In this document: piece after piece, positions 1 to 8,583 of the stretch
Layout: every line of letters begins with the position of its first letter
Numbering within the stretch: position 1 is the first letter of the stretch
NCBI RefSeq assembly: GCF_030684035.1
Contig: NZ_JAUXPI010000012.1
Location: 1 to 64,000, forward strand
Reading direction: 5' to 3'
DNA from: Phaeovulum sp.
GTDB lineage: Bacteria; Pseudomonadota; Alphaproteobacteria; Rhodobacterales; Rhodobacteraceae
Length of the DNA: 64,000 nucleotides
Notes under the pieces: generated by a model
Told to the model about the DNA's origin: nothing
Seen by the model: the letters and a program-made list of their open reading frames with translations, nothing else
Databases searched by the model: none
Translations under genes and position numbers: made by a program

Positions 1-2
1 CA

Positions 3-359
3 CAAGAATTACAAGCCAATGCTATTCCTGTTGGCGCACGACGGAATAGAGGGGGTGGCGAGCGCCAAAGAATCTTGGACGATGCGGCGAAATACATCTA
101 CGGCAAGACTCATCCGACCCTAACGTCGGAAATCTTCCGTCACCTAAGCACACTTTACAATATCCCTGGCAGCAAGCCAAAGAACAACCTCTCTGCGATG
201 CTGTCAAACTCCGACAGGTTTGATTCGCATGGGCGTTCGGGCTGGACACTGCGGGATTCCGGAGAATCAGAGGCCTCAGAGTCGGCCAATAGTTCTTCAG
301 GCTCTGAGGCCTCGTCACTAATGCGGGGCCGTGAAGCCGGCCCGGGAGGTGGCACATGA
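3..359 (+). CDS. C-terminal part of an unidentified protein with a HARE-HTH-like winged-helix domain (5' truncated by the window)
   Basis: The frame is open from the left edge, so the true start lies outside the window; an internal TTG at 75 is unlikely to be the start. The readable part (118 residues) has a short Arg/Gly-rich linker, then a domain of about 65 residues with the pattern [20 protein letters not shown], then [13 protein letters not shown] and GRSGWTLRD. That ending is typical of HARE-HTH (HB1/ASXL/restriction-endonuclease HTH) domains, which are thought to link DNA-modification or nuclease modules to DNA. A low-complexity Ser/Glu tail follows. Base composition is clearly less GC-rich than in aroC, which suggests acquired DNA. 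The catalytic part, if any, is not visible, so no function is assigned. Confidence 0.6.
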   Translation, partial: QELQANAIPVGARRNRGGGERQRILDDAAKYIYGKTHPTLTSEIFRHLSTLYNIPGSKPKNNLSAMLSNSDRFDSHGRSGWTLRDSGESEASESANSSSGSEASSLMRGREAGPGGGT

Positions 360-516
360 GGATATAGCAACACGCGTACCCGGAGCGGCGTCGGTTGCAC
401 CCGTCGCCGTTCCACCTTCATTATTCAATTTCGGGCCTATTTGCGCAAGCCAAATATGCTTGAGCCGTGGGCCGCGCGGGGCTAAGCGGGGGGCACGCCC
501 CCAAGGAGTGCCCGCG

Positions 517-1620
517 ATGAGCTTCAACACCTACGGCCAGATGTTCCGCGTCACCACCTGGGGCGAAAGCCATGGTCCGGCGCTGGGTGCCACCGTCGAT
601 GGCTGCCCGCCGGGGATCCCGCTTTCGGAAGCCGACATCCAGCCTTGGCTTGACCTGCGCCGACCGGGGTTGAACAAACTTACCACCCAGCGGCAGGAAC
701 CCGACAAGGTGCGCATTCTCTCGGGCGTGTTCGAGGGGCAGAGCACCGGCACGCCGATTCAGCTGATGATCGAAAACGCCGATCAGCAAAGCCGCGATTA
801 TGGCGCGATCGCGCAGACGTTCCGGCCCGGCCATGCCGACCTGACCTATCATCAGAAATACGGGCTGCGCGACCACCGGGGCGGCGGCCGCTCCAGCGCG
901 CGCGAAACGGCGGCGCGGGTGGCGGCGGGGGGCGTGGCGCGGGCGGTGCTGGGGGTGCTCTGCCCCGGCCTGCGGATCACCGGCTACATGGTGCAGATGG
1001 GCACCAAGCACATTGACCGCGCCCGCTTTGACCGCGACGAGATCTTGCGCAACGATTTTTTCGTGCCAGATGCCGGGGTGGTGGCGGAATGGGAGGCCTA
1101 TCTGAGGCACATCCGCAGCGACCAGCAGAATTCGGTTGGTGCGGTTGTCGAGGTGGTGGCCGAAGGCGTGCCCGCAGGCCTTGGCGCGCCGGTCTATGGC
1201 AAGCTTGATGCCGACCTTGCCGCCGCGATGATGTCGATCAACGCCGTGAAGGGCGTGGAGATCGGCGAGGGCATGGCCGCCGCCGCACTGACCGGCGTGG
1301 AAAACGCCGACGAGATGCGGATGGGGCCGGAGGGGATCGCGTTCCTCTCCAATCACGCCGGGGGCATTCTTGGCGGTATCTCGACAGGTCAGCCGGTGGT
1401 GGTGCGCTTTGCGGTCAAGCCGACCTCGTCGATCCTCACCCCGCGCCGTTCGGTGAATACCGCGGGTGAAGACGCGGATGTCATCACCAGGGGCCGCCAC
1501 GACCCCTGCGTGGGCATCCGCGCCGTGCCGGTGGGCGAGGCGATGATGGCCTGCGTTCTCCTCGATCATGTGTTGCGAGACCGGGGCCAAACAGGCGGTG
1601 TGCGGGGGCTGATCGGTTAG
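517..1620 (+). CDS. aroC: Chorismate synthase
   Basis: Chorismate synthase catalyses the last shikimate-pathway step, 5-enolpyruvylshikimate-3-phosphate to chorismate, using reduced FMN in the cytoplasm. The 367 residues match the family length (about 360). They begin with the signature [15 protein letters not shown] and include [20 protein letters not shown] and, near the end, [13 protein letters not shown]. The ATG at 517 has AAGGAG 8 bases upstream and gives the usual family N-terminus ([14 protein letters not shown]). The same frame is open further upstream to 331, but that extension has no family support. The stop overlaps the stop of the convergent thioredoxin-like gene by four bases. 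Confidence 0.97.
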   Translation: MSFNTYGQMFRVTTWGESHGPALGATVDGCPPGIPLSEADIQPWLDLRRPGLNKLTTQRQEPDKVRILSGVFEGQSTGTPIQLMIENADQQSRDYGAIAQTFRPGHADLTYHQKYGLRDHRGGGRSSARETAARVAAGGVARAVLGVLCPGLRITGYMVQMGTKHIDRARFDRDEILRNDFFVPDAGVVAEWEAYLRHIRSDQQNSVGAVVEVVAEGVPAGLGAPVYGKLDADLAAAMMSINAVKGVEIGEGMAAAALTGVENADEMRMGPEGIAFLSNHAGGILGGISTGQPVVVRFAVKPTSSILTPRRSVNTAGEDADVITRGRHDPCVGIRAVPVGEAMMACVLLDHVLRDRGQTGGVRGLIG

Positions 1621-2057
1621 GCGACACCTGCCGCCGCCAGCGCGGTGTCGAGAAGCGCCTTGATCTTGGTTTTCGAGGTGCCTGCCACGATCCGCCCAAG
1701 TTCCTGATCGCCCTTCAGCACCAGCAGGGTCGAGCGGCGCGGGATGTTGCGCGAGGTGGTCACCGGGTCGTTCCAGTAGGTATCCCAGTCCACCCGGATG
1801 AAGGTGATCTTTCGGGCATAGGCCGGGTTTTCGGCTTGCAGCGCGGTGATGGCGCGGTCCTGTGCGGCACAGGTGGTGCACCAGACGGCGTGATAATCGA
1901 CCAGCAGCACCTCGCCCTTGGCAAGGCGCTGCTCGATCAGGCCGGGCACATAGGCGAGCATCTGCGAACTCGCGGCCCGCGCCTTTGCGGGCGCAAGCGC
2001 AAGCGGCGTGGCGAGCGAGACGGCGGCGGTAAGCGAAAGGAAATCACGGCGGTTCAT
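1617..2057 (-). CDS. Exported thioredoxin-fold protein (DsbD-gamma/TlpA-like)
   Basis: This is a 146-residue protein with an N-terminal export signal. A twin-arginine-like start (MNRRDFLSL) is followed by a hydrophobic stretch and an Ala-rich cleavage region, so it probably acts in the periplasm. The mature part carries the redox motif WCTTC within [14 protein letters not shown], as in the C-terminal thioredoxin domain of DsbD. It lies 14 bases downstream of a ccdA-like gene in the same direction, which suggests that the membrane protein passes electrons to this thioredoxin for reduction of periplasmic disulfides or for cytochrome c maturation. The exact client is not visible. It converges on aroC with overlapping stop codons. 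Confidence 0.85.
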   Translation of the reverse strand: MNRRDFLSLTAAVSLATPLALAPAKARAASSQMLAYVPGLIEQRLAKGEVLLVDYHAVWCTTCAAQDRAITALQAENPAYARKITFIRVDWDTYWNDPVTTSRNIPRRSTLLVLKGDQELGRIVAGTSKTKIKALLDTALAAAGVA

Positions 2058-2071
2058 GGCGGTCTCCGGGG

Positions 2072-2788
2072 TCAGATTGCTACGGAAAGGTCTTGCAGCC
2101 AGGATGGCAGCAGGTTCAGCACGGCACCTTCAAGGCGTTGCGCCGCGCCGCTAAGCAGCAGAAGCGCGACAAGCACGAAAACAATTCCCAGCGCGGGTTT
2201 GGCGGCTGCGGCAAAGCGGGCGGCGCGGGCGCGGTTGCGCATCAAAAGCCCGCGCGCGCCATAGGCAAGCGCCAGCAAGACCGAGGCCACGCCAAGGCTG
2301 AAGGCCGCCATGATCGCCCCGGCGCGCGCCAGGCTTTCGCCCTGACTGGCAAGCGCTATCGCACCGCCCAGCGTGGGGCCGATGCAGGGGCTCCACGCCG
2401 CACCCAAAAGCGCGCCGCCAAGCACCTGACCGGGCAGGCCAAGGCCTTCAGTTCGGTCGATGCCGGCATCGGCGCGGGCCGCCACGCCAGCGGTCGCGGT
2501 CTGAAAGCCGGAGGCAAGGCGTGGCACCAGCAGCACCAGGCCAAAGGCCAGCATCGCCACCGCGCCCGCCTGCACCAGCCGCTCTGGCCCAAGCCCCAGC
2601 GCTTGCCCGAAGGCCGTGACCGCAAGGCCGAAAGCGGTGAAGGAAACACTCATCCCCGCCGCCAGCGCCACCGGCCCCAGCGGATGCCGCCCGAGCGAGG
2701 TGGCAAGCACGATCGGCAGCACCGGCAACACGCAGGGGTTGATCAGCGTCAGCAGCCCCGCCGCATAGGCCAGAAGCAGTTCCATCAT
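2072..2788 (-). CDS. ccdA: CcdA/DsbD-type transmembrane thiol-disulfide electron carrier
   Basis: This is a 238-residue hydrophobic protein with about six membrane helices. It contains the two cysteine motifs expected of the family: NPCVLPVLP in helix 1 and WSPCIGPTLGG near the middle. CcdA moves reducing equivalents from cytoplasmic thioredoxin to periplasmic thiol proteins used in cytochrome c biogenesis or disulfide repair. The downstream neighbour is an exported thioredoxin with a WCTTC site, a likely partner in a two-gene operon. Two adjacent ATG codons (2788 and 2785) are possible starts. The symbol follows the family; a dedicated repair role separate from cytochrome c maturation cannot be excluded. 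Confidence 0.88.
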   Translation of the reverse strand: MMELLLAYAAGLLTLINPCVLPVLPIVLATSLGRHPLGPVALAAGMSVSFTAFGLAVTAFGQALGLGPERLVQAGAVAMLAFGLVLLVPRLASGFQTATAGVAARADAGIDRTEGLGLPGQVLGGALLGAAWSPCIGPTLGGAIALASQGESLARAGAIMAAFSLGVASVLLALAYGARGLLMRNRARAARFAAAAKPALGIVFVLVALLLLSGAAQRLEGAVLNLLPSWLQDLSVAI

Positions 2789-2869
2789 GTGATCCCGAGA
2801 CTCCCGTTAGCGCCAACCATAGACGCGCCGCCTGCGCTTCGGGCAAATGACAATTTCGCGCGTCGGGCG

Positions 2870-3736
2870 TTACAGCGCCGCGCGAGAAAGTTGCACCGCA
2901 AGAATGCCACCCGCGATCACTGCCACGCCAAGCAGATCAAGCGGGCCGATGCGTTCATGCAGCAGCGCCGCCGCCACCGCGACGCCAAAGAACGGGTTGA
3001 GAAAATGGAAGGTCGAAGCCTTGACCGCGCCGATCCGCGCCACCAGCCAGAACCAGACCCAAGTCGCCAGCACGCCGGGCACCAGCGTGGTGTAGGCAAA
3101 GGCACCGATCAGCCGGGGCGACCAATGCACGGTGAAATCTTCAAACAAAAGCGCCGCTACGGTAAGGATCGCGGCACCAACGAACATCTGGAGGCCGACG
3201 ATCATCATCACATTGCCGCCCGAAGCCGCGCCCTTGACCGAAAGCGTCGCCGCCGCCAGCGCCAGCGCCGCCACCAGGCACATTGCCACCCCCAGCGGGT
3301 CAACCCCGCCCGAAAGCCGCGCCCCCATGATCAACGCCACCCCGGCAACCCCGGCGAATAGCCCAAGCACCCCCAGCGGGCGCAGCCGCTGGCGCAGGAA
3401 AAGCCAGCCAAGCAGCGCTACCAGCAGCGGCATGGCCGAAGCGATGATCGCGGCAAGGCTGGCCTCGACCCATTGCATCGCAACGAAATTGAGCCCCAGA
3501 TAGAGCGCGTTCTGGCTGATGCCGAAAATGAAGGTAGCGCGCCATTGCGCCCGGTTCAGCCGAAAGCTTTGCCCCAGTGCCAGCGCAATGCCGACACCGA
3601 CCAGACCCGAGACCATGAACCGTGCCGCCAGCGCCGTCAGCGGTGGCGCATCAGCTACGATCATCCGCGCCGAGGTGAACGCCGAGGACCACATCAGCGC
3701 AAAGGCAAGCCCCATGAAAATCGCGCGAAAATCCAT
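2870..3736 (-). CDS. EamA/DMT-family transporter
   Basis: This is a 288-residue membrane protein with about ten hydrophobic helices in two repeated EamA halves. The first half starts at ALMWSSAFTSARM and the second around the segment after GGVDPLGVAMCL. Members of this drug/metabolite transporter superfamily usually export amino acids or other metabolites; the substrate cannot be read from the sequence. I chose the ATG at 3736 because GAGGA lies about five bases upstream; the frame extends eight more codons without a better ribosome site. The gene has its own short upstream gap after the HU gene and is not obviously in an operon. Confidence 0.85.
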   Translation of the reverse strand: MDFRAIFMGLAFALMWSSAFTSARMIVADAPPLTALAARFMVSGLVGVGIALALGQSFRLNRAQWRATFIFGISQNALYLGLNFVAMQWVEASLAAIIASAMPLLVALLGWLFLRQRLRPLGVLGLFAGVAGVALIMGARLSGGVDPLGVAMCLVAALALAAATLSVKGAASGGNVMMIVGLQMFVGAAILTVAALLFEDFTVHWSPRLIGAFAYTTLVPGVLATWVWFWLVARIGAVKASTFHFLNPFFGVAVAAALLHERIGPLDLLGVAVIAGGILAVQLSRAAL

Positions 3737-3798
3737 AGATTCCTCAGCAAAAAGGGCCACCCCCCGACGTGGAAGGGCGACCCTATCGGTTTTGCGGT

Positions 3799-3812
3799 GC
3801 CCCGCAAGGGGC
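3799..3812 (-). terminator. GC-rich stem-loop downstream of the HU gene
   Basis: A perfect five-base stem (GCCCC/GGGGC) with a four-base loop lies ten bases after the HU stop codon. It has no long T-run, so it is a weak candidate for an intrinsic terminator or an mRNA-stabilising 3' hairpin. Confidence 0.35.
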
Positions 3813-3821
3813 GGCGCAAGA

Positions 3822-4109
3822 TCAGCCGTTGACGCTGTCTTTCAGCGCCTTGGCGACCGCAACCTTGACCTGCTTGTCGGCGGCCTTGGTGATGGATTCG
3901 CCGGTGGCGGGGTTACGCACCTGGCGCTCGGGGCGAGCGCGGCACGAGATCTTGCCGACGCCCGGCAGATTCACGGCTCCGCCTGCGGCGATCTCTTTGG
4001 TGACCACGGCAGCAATCGCATCAAGCGCGGCGGCGGCGGTTTTCTTGTCCGACGCCATTTCGGTGGCCACTGCGGCCACAAGCTGCGTCTTGGTCAGTGG
4101 TTTCGACAT
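3822..4109 (-). CDS. hup: HU-family nucleoid DNA-binding protein
   Basis: This is a 95-residue basic protein of the HU/IHF fold. It has the N-terminal helical half (MSKPLTKTQLVAAVA), the turn region around VNLPGVGKISCRAR, and the arm with RNPATGESI, where the conserved RNPxT sequence contacts DNA. It bends and compacts DNA as a homodimer. The arm fits HU rather than IHF. A GGAG ribosome site lies about eight bases before the ATG. The leader contains a small CCCCG/CGGGG hairpin (4130-4144). The gene is monocistronic, followed by a short GC stem-loop. Confidence 0.94.
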   Translation of the reverse strand: MSKPLTKTQLVAAVATEMASDKKTAAAALDAIAAVVTKEIAAGGAVNLPGVGKISCRARPERQVRNPATGESITKAADKQVKVAVAKALKDSVNG

Positions 4110-4241
4110 GGATCTATCTCCTCGCTGGGCCCCGTTTGGCGGGGGTTATCAGGCCGTTTACACGGTTTGCGGGGCCTGTAACACACGTTTTTCGGAATCA
4201 TGGCAAGCGAATTTCGCCATGAGACCAAGGATTCTGCGGCG

Positions 4242-5717
4242 TCACAGGAATGCTGTTTCCTCAAAACTGCGCAGTTTGCGGCTGTGGATGCGTTCCAGCG
4301 GCATTTCGCGCAGCTTTTCCATTGCCCGCACGCCGATTTGCAGATGGTTGGAAACCTGCGTCTTGTAGAAATCGGTGGCCATGCCGGGCAGCTTCAGCTC
4401 GCCATGCAGCGGCTTGTCGGACACACATAACAGCGTGCCGTACGGCACCCGAAAGCGAAAACCGTTTGCGGCAATGGTGGCGCTTTCCATATCAAGCGCG
4501 ATGGCGCGGCTTTGGCTGAGGCGCTGCACCGGGCCGGACTGGTCGCGCAGTTCCCAGTTGCGGTTGTCGATGGTGGCGACGGTGCCGGTGCGCATGATCC
4601 GCTTCAGCTCGAACCCCTCAAGCTTGGTCACCTCGGCCACTGCCTCTTGCAAGGCGATCTGAATTTCGGCCAGCGCAGGGATCGGCACCCAGACCGGCAG
4701 GTCGTCATCAAGCACATGATCCTCGCGCAGATAGGCATGGGCGAGCACGAAATCGCCCAGCGACTGGCTGTTGCGCAACCCGGCGCAGTGGCCGACCATC
4801 AGCCAGGCATGCGGCCGCAGAACCGCGATATGGTCGGTTGCGGTTTTTGCATTCGAGGGGCCAACGCCGATATTGACCAGGGTAATGCCGTTGCCGTCAG
4901 CCCGCTTGAGATGATAGCTCGGCATCTGCGGCAGTTTCGCGGGCGATTGCAGCGGTTGATCGGGGCCGGTGATCTCGGCGTTGCCGGGGGCGACAAAGGC
5001 GGTGTAGCCGGCGGCAGGGTCGGCCAGGGCGCGGCGCGCCAGGCCCTCGAACTCGTCCACATAAAACTGGTAGTTGGTGAACAGCACAAAGTTCTGGAAA
5101 TGCTCGGGCGCGGTCGCGGTATAATGCGAGAGGCGCGCCAGCGAATAATCGACCCGTTGCGCGGTAAACGGCGCGAGGTGGCCCGAGCCATCGGGGTTCG
5201 GTGCTGCGGTGCCATTGACGATGTCGTCATCCATGCTGGCAAGCGCTGGCACGTCGAACACGTCGCGCAGCGAAAAATCGAGCACACCTTCTTGCGGCAC
5301 CGAGATCGTGGGCAATGCCGTGAGCGCAAAATGCACCGGCATCGGCGTATCAGAAAGCCCAACCTGCACCGCAACGCCGTGGTTGCGCATGATGAGCGCC
5401 AGTTGCTGGGTCAGATAATTGCGAAACAGGTCTGGCCGGGTGATCGTGGCGGCATAGGTGCCGGGATGCGAAACATAGCCCCAGGCGAGGCGACTGTCAG
5501 CCTTGGCGTGGCTGGGCGAGGTGATCCGCACCTCAGGGTAAAACGCGCGAAATCGCGCTTCAGGGCGCATTGCGGTCAGGGTTTCGCCGAATTTCTCCAG
5601 CAGAAAATCGGTGGCTTGCCGGTAAAGCTGCTCCAGCCGCGTTACCGCCTCGGCGGCATCGGTGAACAGCTCGGGCGGCACGGCATGGGGGCTGATGATG
5701 GGCAATTGGTCGTTCAT
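4242..5717 (-). CDS. amn: AMP nucleosidase
   Basis: Amn hydrolyses AMP to adenine and ribose 5-phosphate in the cytoplasm. The 491 residues match the family (about 485). The N-terminal part (FRAFYPEVRI, WGYVSHPGTYAATITRPDLF) is the Amn-specific domain. The C-terminal part is the phosphorylase fold, with NIGVGPSNAKTATDH, WLMVGHCAGLRNSQ and the substrate-site stretch ALDMESATIAANG. The start at 5717 overlaps the stop of the upstream adenine deaminase gene by four bases, so the two are translationally coupled. Together they would convert AMP to hypoxanthine plus ribose 5-phosphate. The same frame extends upstream inside the deaminase gene but has no coding support there. Confidence 0.95.
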   Translation of the reverse strand: MNDQLPIISPHAVPPELFTDAAEAVTRLEQLYRQATDFLLEKFGETLTAMRPEARFRAFYPEVRITSPSHAKADSRLAWGYVSHPGTYAATITRPDLFRNYLTQQLALIMRNHGVAVQVGLSDTPMPVHFALTALPTISVPQEGVLDFSLRDVFDVPALASMDDDIVNGTAAPNPDGSGHLAPFTAQRVDYSLARLSHYTATAPEHFQNFVLFTNYQFYVDEFEGLARRALADPAAGYTAFVAPGNAEITGPDQPLQSPAKLPQMPSYHLKRADGNGITLVNIGVGPSNAKTATDHIAVLRPHAWLMVGHCAGLRNSQSLGDFVLAHAYLREDHVLDDDLPVWVPIPALAEIQIALQEAVAEVTKLEGFELKRIMRTGTVATIDNRNWELRDQSGPVQRLSQSRAIALDMESATIAANGFRFRVPYGTLLCVSDKPLHGELKLPGMATDFYKTQVSNHLQIGVRAMEKLREMPLERIHSRKLRSFEETAFL

Positions 5718-7516
5718 GCGAACAGGTCCGTCAATTTGAAGGTGGTCACATCCACAAGGCCGAGGTCGGAGATTCTGAGTTCCGGGATCACCACGAGGGC
5801 CAGCAGGCTGTGCTGCATATAGGCATTGTTGAGCGTCGAGCCGCATTCGGCCATGGCCGCCACCATGCGCGACGCGGCGGCGGCAACCTCTGCCGCGGGG
5901 GCGTCGGACATCAGGCCAGCAATCGGCAGCGGCACATGGGCGATTTCTGCGCCATCCTTCCAAACCGTGATGCCGCCGCCGAGTTCGCCCAGCCGGTTCG
6001 CCGCAGCGGCCATCATTTCGCGGTCGGTGCCGACCACGATCATGTGGTGGCTGTCATGCGCGACGGTCGAGCCAAGCGCCATGCGGCCCTTGTAGCCGAA
6101 GCCCGACACAAACCCGTTGACCACGCCGCCGGTACCTCGGTGCCGCTCCACCAGGGCAATCTGCGCAACATCGCGCGAGGGGTCGGCGGGCACGATGGCA
6201 TCGGCCACATCGAGTTCGGCGGTCAGCGCCTTGGTGGGGGCCTGATTTTCGACCACGCCAATGACGCGGGCGGTCACGCTGTTTGCCCCGGCGGGGGCGG
6301 CAATGGCAAAATCGGCGGCGCTGAGGCGCTTGCCAAGGTGCACAGTCTTACGCGCCGCATCGGGCCAAGGGTAGTGCGGACATTTCGCCAGCAAAACCCC
6401 ATCTTTCGCCACCGTCACGCCACGCGCGATGACAAGCTCGACCGGCAGGGCGCGCAGGTCCGAGGTCAGGATCAGGTCGGCCCGCCGCCCCGGCGCGATG
6501 CTGCCCAGTTCACGTTCCAGCCCGAAATGCGTGGCGGTGTTGATCGTGCACATCTGCAAGGCCACCAGCGGCTCGGCCCCGCAGGCCACCGCGTGGCGAT
6601 AGACGCGGTTCATGTGGCCCTCGTGCACCAATGTGCCTGAATGGCAATCATCGGTGCAAAGAATGAAGTTGCGCGGGTCGAGGCCCTTCTCGGTGACCGC
6701 GGTGATCTGGCTTTGCACATCATACCAGGCAGAGCCGAGCCGCATCATCGACCGCATTCCCTGCCGCACCCGCGCGATTGCATCGGCCTCGCAGGTGCCT
6801 TCGTGGTCATCCGCCGGCCCGCCCGCGGCATAGGCGGCAAAGGCGCGGCCAAGATCGGGGCTTGCATAGTGCCCGCCGACGGTCTTGCGCGCATTCTGGG
6901 TGGCGGCAATTTCGGCCAACATCTTGGCGTCGCCCGCCACAACACCGGGAAAGTTCATCATCTCGCCCAGCCCGATGATGCCAGGCCAACCCATTGCCTC
7001 GGCGACATCTTCGGGGGTGATCTCGAACCCGGTCGTTTCCAGCCCCGGTGCCGAAGGCGCGCAGGAAGGCATCTGGGTGAAAATGTTGATCGGCTGCATC
7101 AGCGCTTCGTCATGCATCATCCGCACGCCCTGAAGGCCAAGCACATTGGCAATTTCATGCGGATCGGTGAACATGCTGGTGGTGCCATGCGGGATCACCG
7201 CAGCCGCGAATTCGGCGGGAATCAGCATGCCGCTTTCGATGTGCATGTGTGCATCGCAAAGGCCGGGGATCATGTAGCGCCCGTGCGCCTCGATCACCTC
7301 TGTGTCGGGGCCTATCGCGTAGCTCAGATCGGGGCCGATGGCGGCAAAGCGACCCTCGGCAATGGCAATATCGTGGCCGGGTACTATCTCGCGGCTATGC
7401 ACATTGACCCATTGGCCGCCGCGGATCACCAGATCGGCAGGCACGCGGCCCGCCGCAACCGCGATCAGGCGGGGCGCGACCTCGGGCCAGGATTTGACTG
7501 AAGCATGAATTTCCAT
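5714..7516 (-). CDS. ade: Adenine deaminase (amidohydrolase family)
   Basis: This 600-residue protein of the adenine deaminase (Ade/AdeC) family converts adenine to hypoxanthine and ammonia using a bound metal. The metal-site motif DAHMHIESGML is present (HxH), with later conserved stretches TDPHEIANVLG, TDDCHSGTLVHEGH and the C-terminal VAHDSHHMIVVG. I chose the ATG at 7516 (MEIHASVKSW) because the longer open frame to 7624 would run into the divergent gene that starts at 7605. The gene is first in a two-gene unit with AMP nucleosidase, so its adenine supply is probably AMP breakdown. Family length is about 570-600 residues. Confidence 0.93.
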   Translation of the reverse strand: MEIHASVKSWPEVAPRLIAVAAGRVPADLVIRGGQWVNVHSREIVPGHDIAIAEGRFAAIGPDLSYAIGPDTEVIEAHGRYMIPGLCDAHMHIESGMLIPAEFAAAVIPHGTTSMFTDPHEIANVLGLQGVRMMHDEALMQPINIFTQMPSCAPSAPGLETTGFEITPEDVAEAMGWPGIIGLGEMMNFPGVVAGDAKMLAEIAATQNARKTVGGHYASPDLGRAFAAYAAGGPADDHEGTCEADAIARVRQGMRSMMRLGSAWYDVQSQITAVTEKGLDPRNFILCTDDCHSGTLVHEGHMNRVYRHAVACGAEPLVALQMCTINTATHFGLERELGSIAPGRRADLILTSDLRALPVELVIARGVTVAKDGVLLAKCPHYPWPDAARKTVHLGKRLSAADFAIAAPAGANSVTARVIGVVENQAPTKALTAELDVADAIVPADPSRDVAQIALVERHRGTGGVVNGFVSGFGYKGRMALGSTVAHDSHHMIVVGTDREMMAAAANRLGELGGGITVWKDGAEIAHVPLPIAGLMSDAPAAEVAAAASRMVAAMAECGSTLNNAYMQHSLLALVVIPELRISDLGLVDVTTFKLTDLFA

Positions 7517-7604
7517 GCCGAAATCTGCCACCGGGCGCAGCGGCTTGCAAGTGACCTTCTGATGACGGCTTGCACGAGGCCCGGGCGCGCCTGATATTCG
7601 GGCA

Positions 7605-8474
7605 ATGAACACGCTTCTTTCCATCGGACACGGCTACACGGCGGCGGCGCTCGCGCGGGTATTGATGCCGCAGGGCTGGCACATCATCGGCACCACACAG
7701 GGGCATCAGGCAACGCTTCTTTCGGCCGGAATAGAGCCTGTTTCATGGCCCGGCAGCCCACTTGCGCCGCAGCTTGCGCGGGCCAGCCATGTGCTCGTTT
7801 CCATCGCGCCCGGCCTTTCCGGCGACCCGATACTGGCCCGCGAGGCGGAAGTGCTGGCCAAGGCCGCGCCGCATCTGGAATGGCTCGGCTACCTTTCCAC
7901 AACCGGAGTTTACGGCGACCACGCGGGCGGTTGGGTGGATGAGACCACACTGCTTGCCCCAAGCACCGAGCGCGGCCACGCGCGGGTTGCCGCCGAAACC
8001 GCCTGGGCCGCGCTGGCGGCGCGCACCGGCCTGCCGCTGCATGTATTCCGGCTGGCGGGCATCTATGGTCCCGGTCGCGGGCCGTTCGAGAAGATCAGAA
8101 ACGGCACTGCACGGCGGGTGGTGAAGCCCGGGCAGGTGTTTTCGCGCATCCATGTGGATGACATTGCAGCCACGCTCGCCGCTTCGATCGCGCGGCCGAA
8201 CCCGGGCGCAATCTACAACGTCTGCGATAATGACCCCGCGCCGCCCGAAGATGTCATTGCCTGCGCCGCCGGACTGCTGGGCCTGCCGCCACCGCCCCTG
8301 GTGGCCTTCAGCGAAGCGGTCCTGCCGCCTATGGCGGCGAGCTTTTATGCGGAAAGCAAGCGGGTGAGGAACGACCGGATCAAGACTGAACTGGGCGTGC
8401 GGTTGCGATATCCGAGTTACCGCGAGGGGCTGGCGGCGGTGCTGGCGGCAGAGAATGCTGCGCAAGGGCGGTAG
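7605..8474 (+). CDS. Atypical SDR-family NAD(P)-dependent oxidoreductase (YeeZ-like)
   Basis: This 289-residue protein has an N-terminal Rossmann-type start (LLSIGHGYTAAAL) followed by the extended-SDR pattern YLSTTGVYGDHAGGWVDE and FRLAGIYGPGRGPFE, with the late segment SRIHVDDIAATL. This resembles E. coli YeeZ and other NAD-dependent epimerase/dehydratase proteins. The canonical catalytic YxxxK is not evident at the usual spacing, so the reaction is unknown. It is divergent from the adenine deaminase gene, with an 88-base gap that must hold both promoters. No signal peptide or membrane segment is seen, so it should be cytoplasmic. Confidence 0.82.
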   Translation: MNTLLSIGHGYTAAALARVLMPQGWHIIGTTQGHQATLLSAGIEPVSWPGSPLAPQLARASHVLVSIAPGLSGDPILAREAEVLAKAAPHLEWLGYLSTTGVYGDHAGGWVDETTLLAPSTERGHARVAAETAWAALAARTGLPLHVFRLAGIYGPGRGPFEKIRNGTARRVVKPGQVFSRIHVDDIAATLAASIARPNPGAIYNVCDNDPAPPEDVIACAAGLLGLPPPPLVAFSEAVLPPMAASFYAESKRVRNDRIKTELGVRLRYPSYREGLAAVLAAENAAQGR

Positions 8475-8583
8475 ACCGGTTGCGACAGGAGAAACCTCCG
8501 CCCAGCGGCGCAGGATGGCGGTTTACCTGACCCTTCGCAGCCGCTAAGCAGCGGCACCGCCGGTTCGATTGAGGAGTGTGCCG

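Noticed and set aside
421-1881. Long minus-strand open frame opposite aroC (and similar long frames opposite tsaD, maeB, mutS, mnmG, mnmE)
   Set aside because: These have no family motifs and arise because stop codons are rare in GC-rich DNA; the plus- or minus-strand genes with motifs explain the regions.
4199-4221. CATGGC/GCCATG inverted repeat after amn as a terminator
   Set aside because: The stem is only six bases with an eleven-base loop and no T-run on the minus strand.
5718-5963. Upstream extension of AMP nucleosidase
   Set aside because: It lies inside the adenine deaminase coding sequence in another frame; the ATGA overlap gives the natural start.
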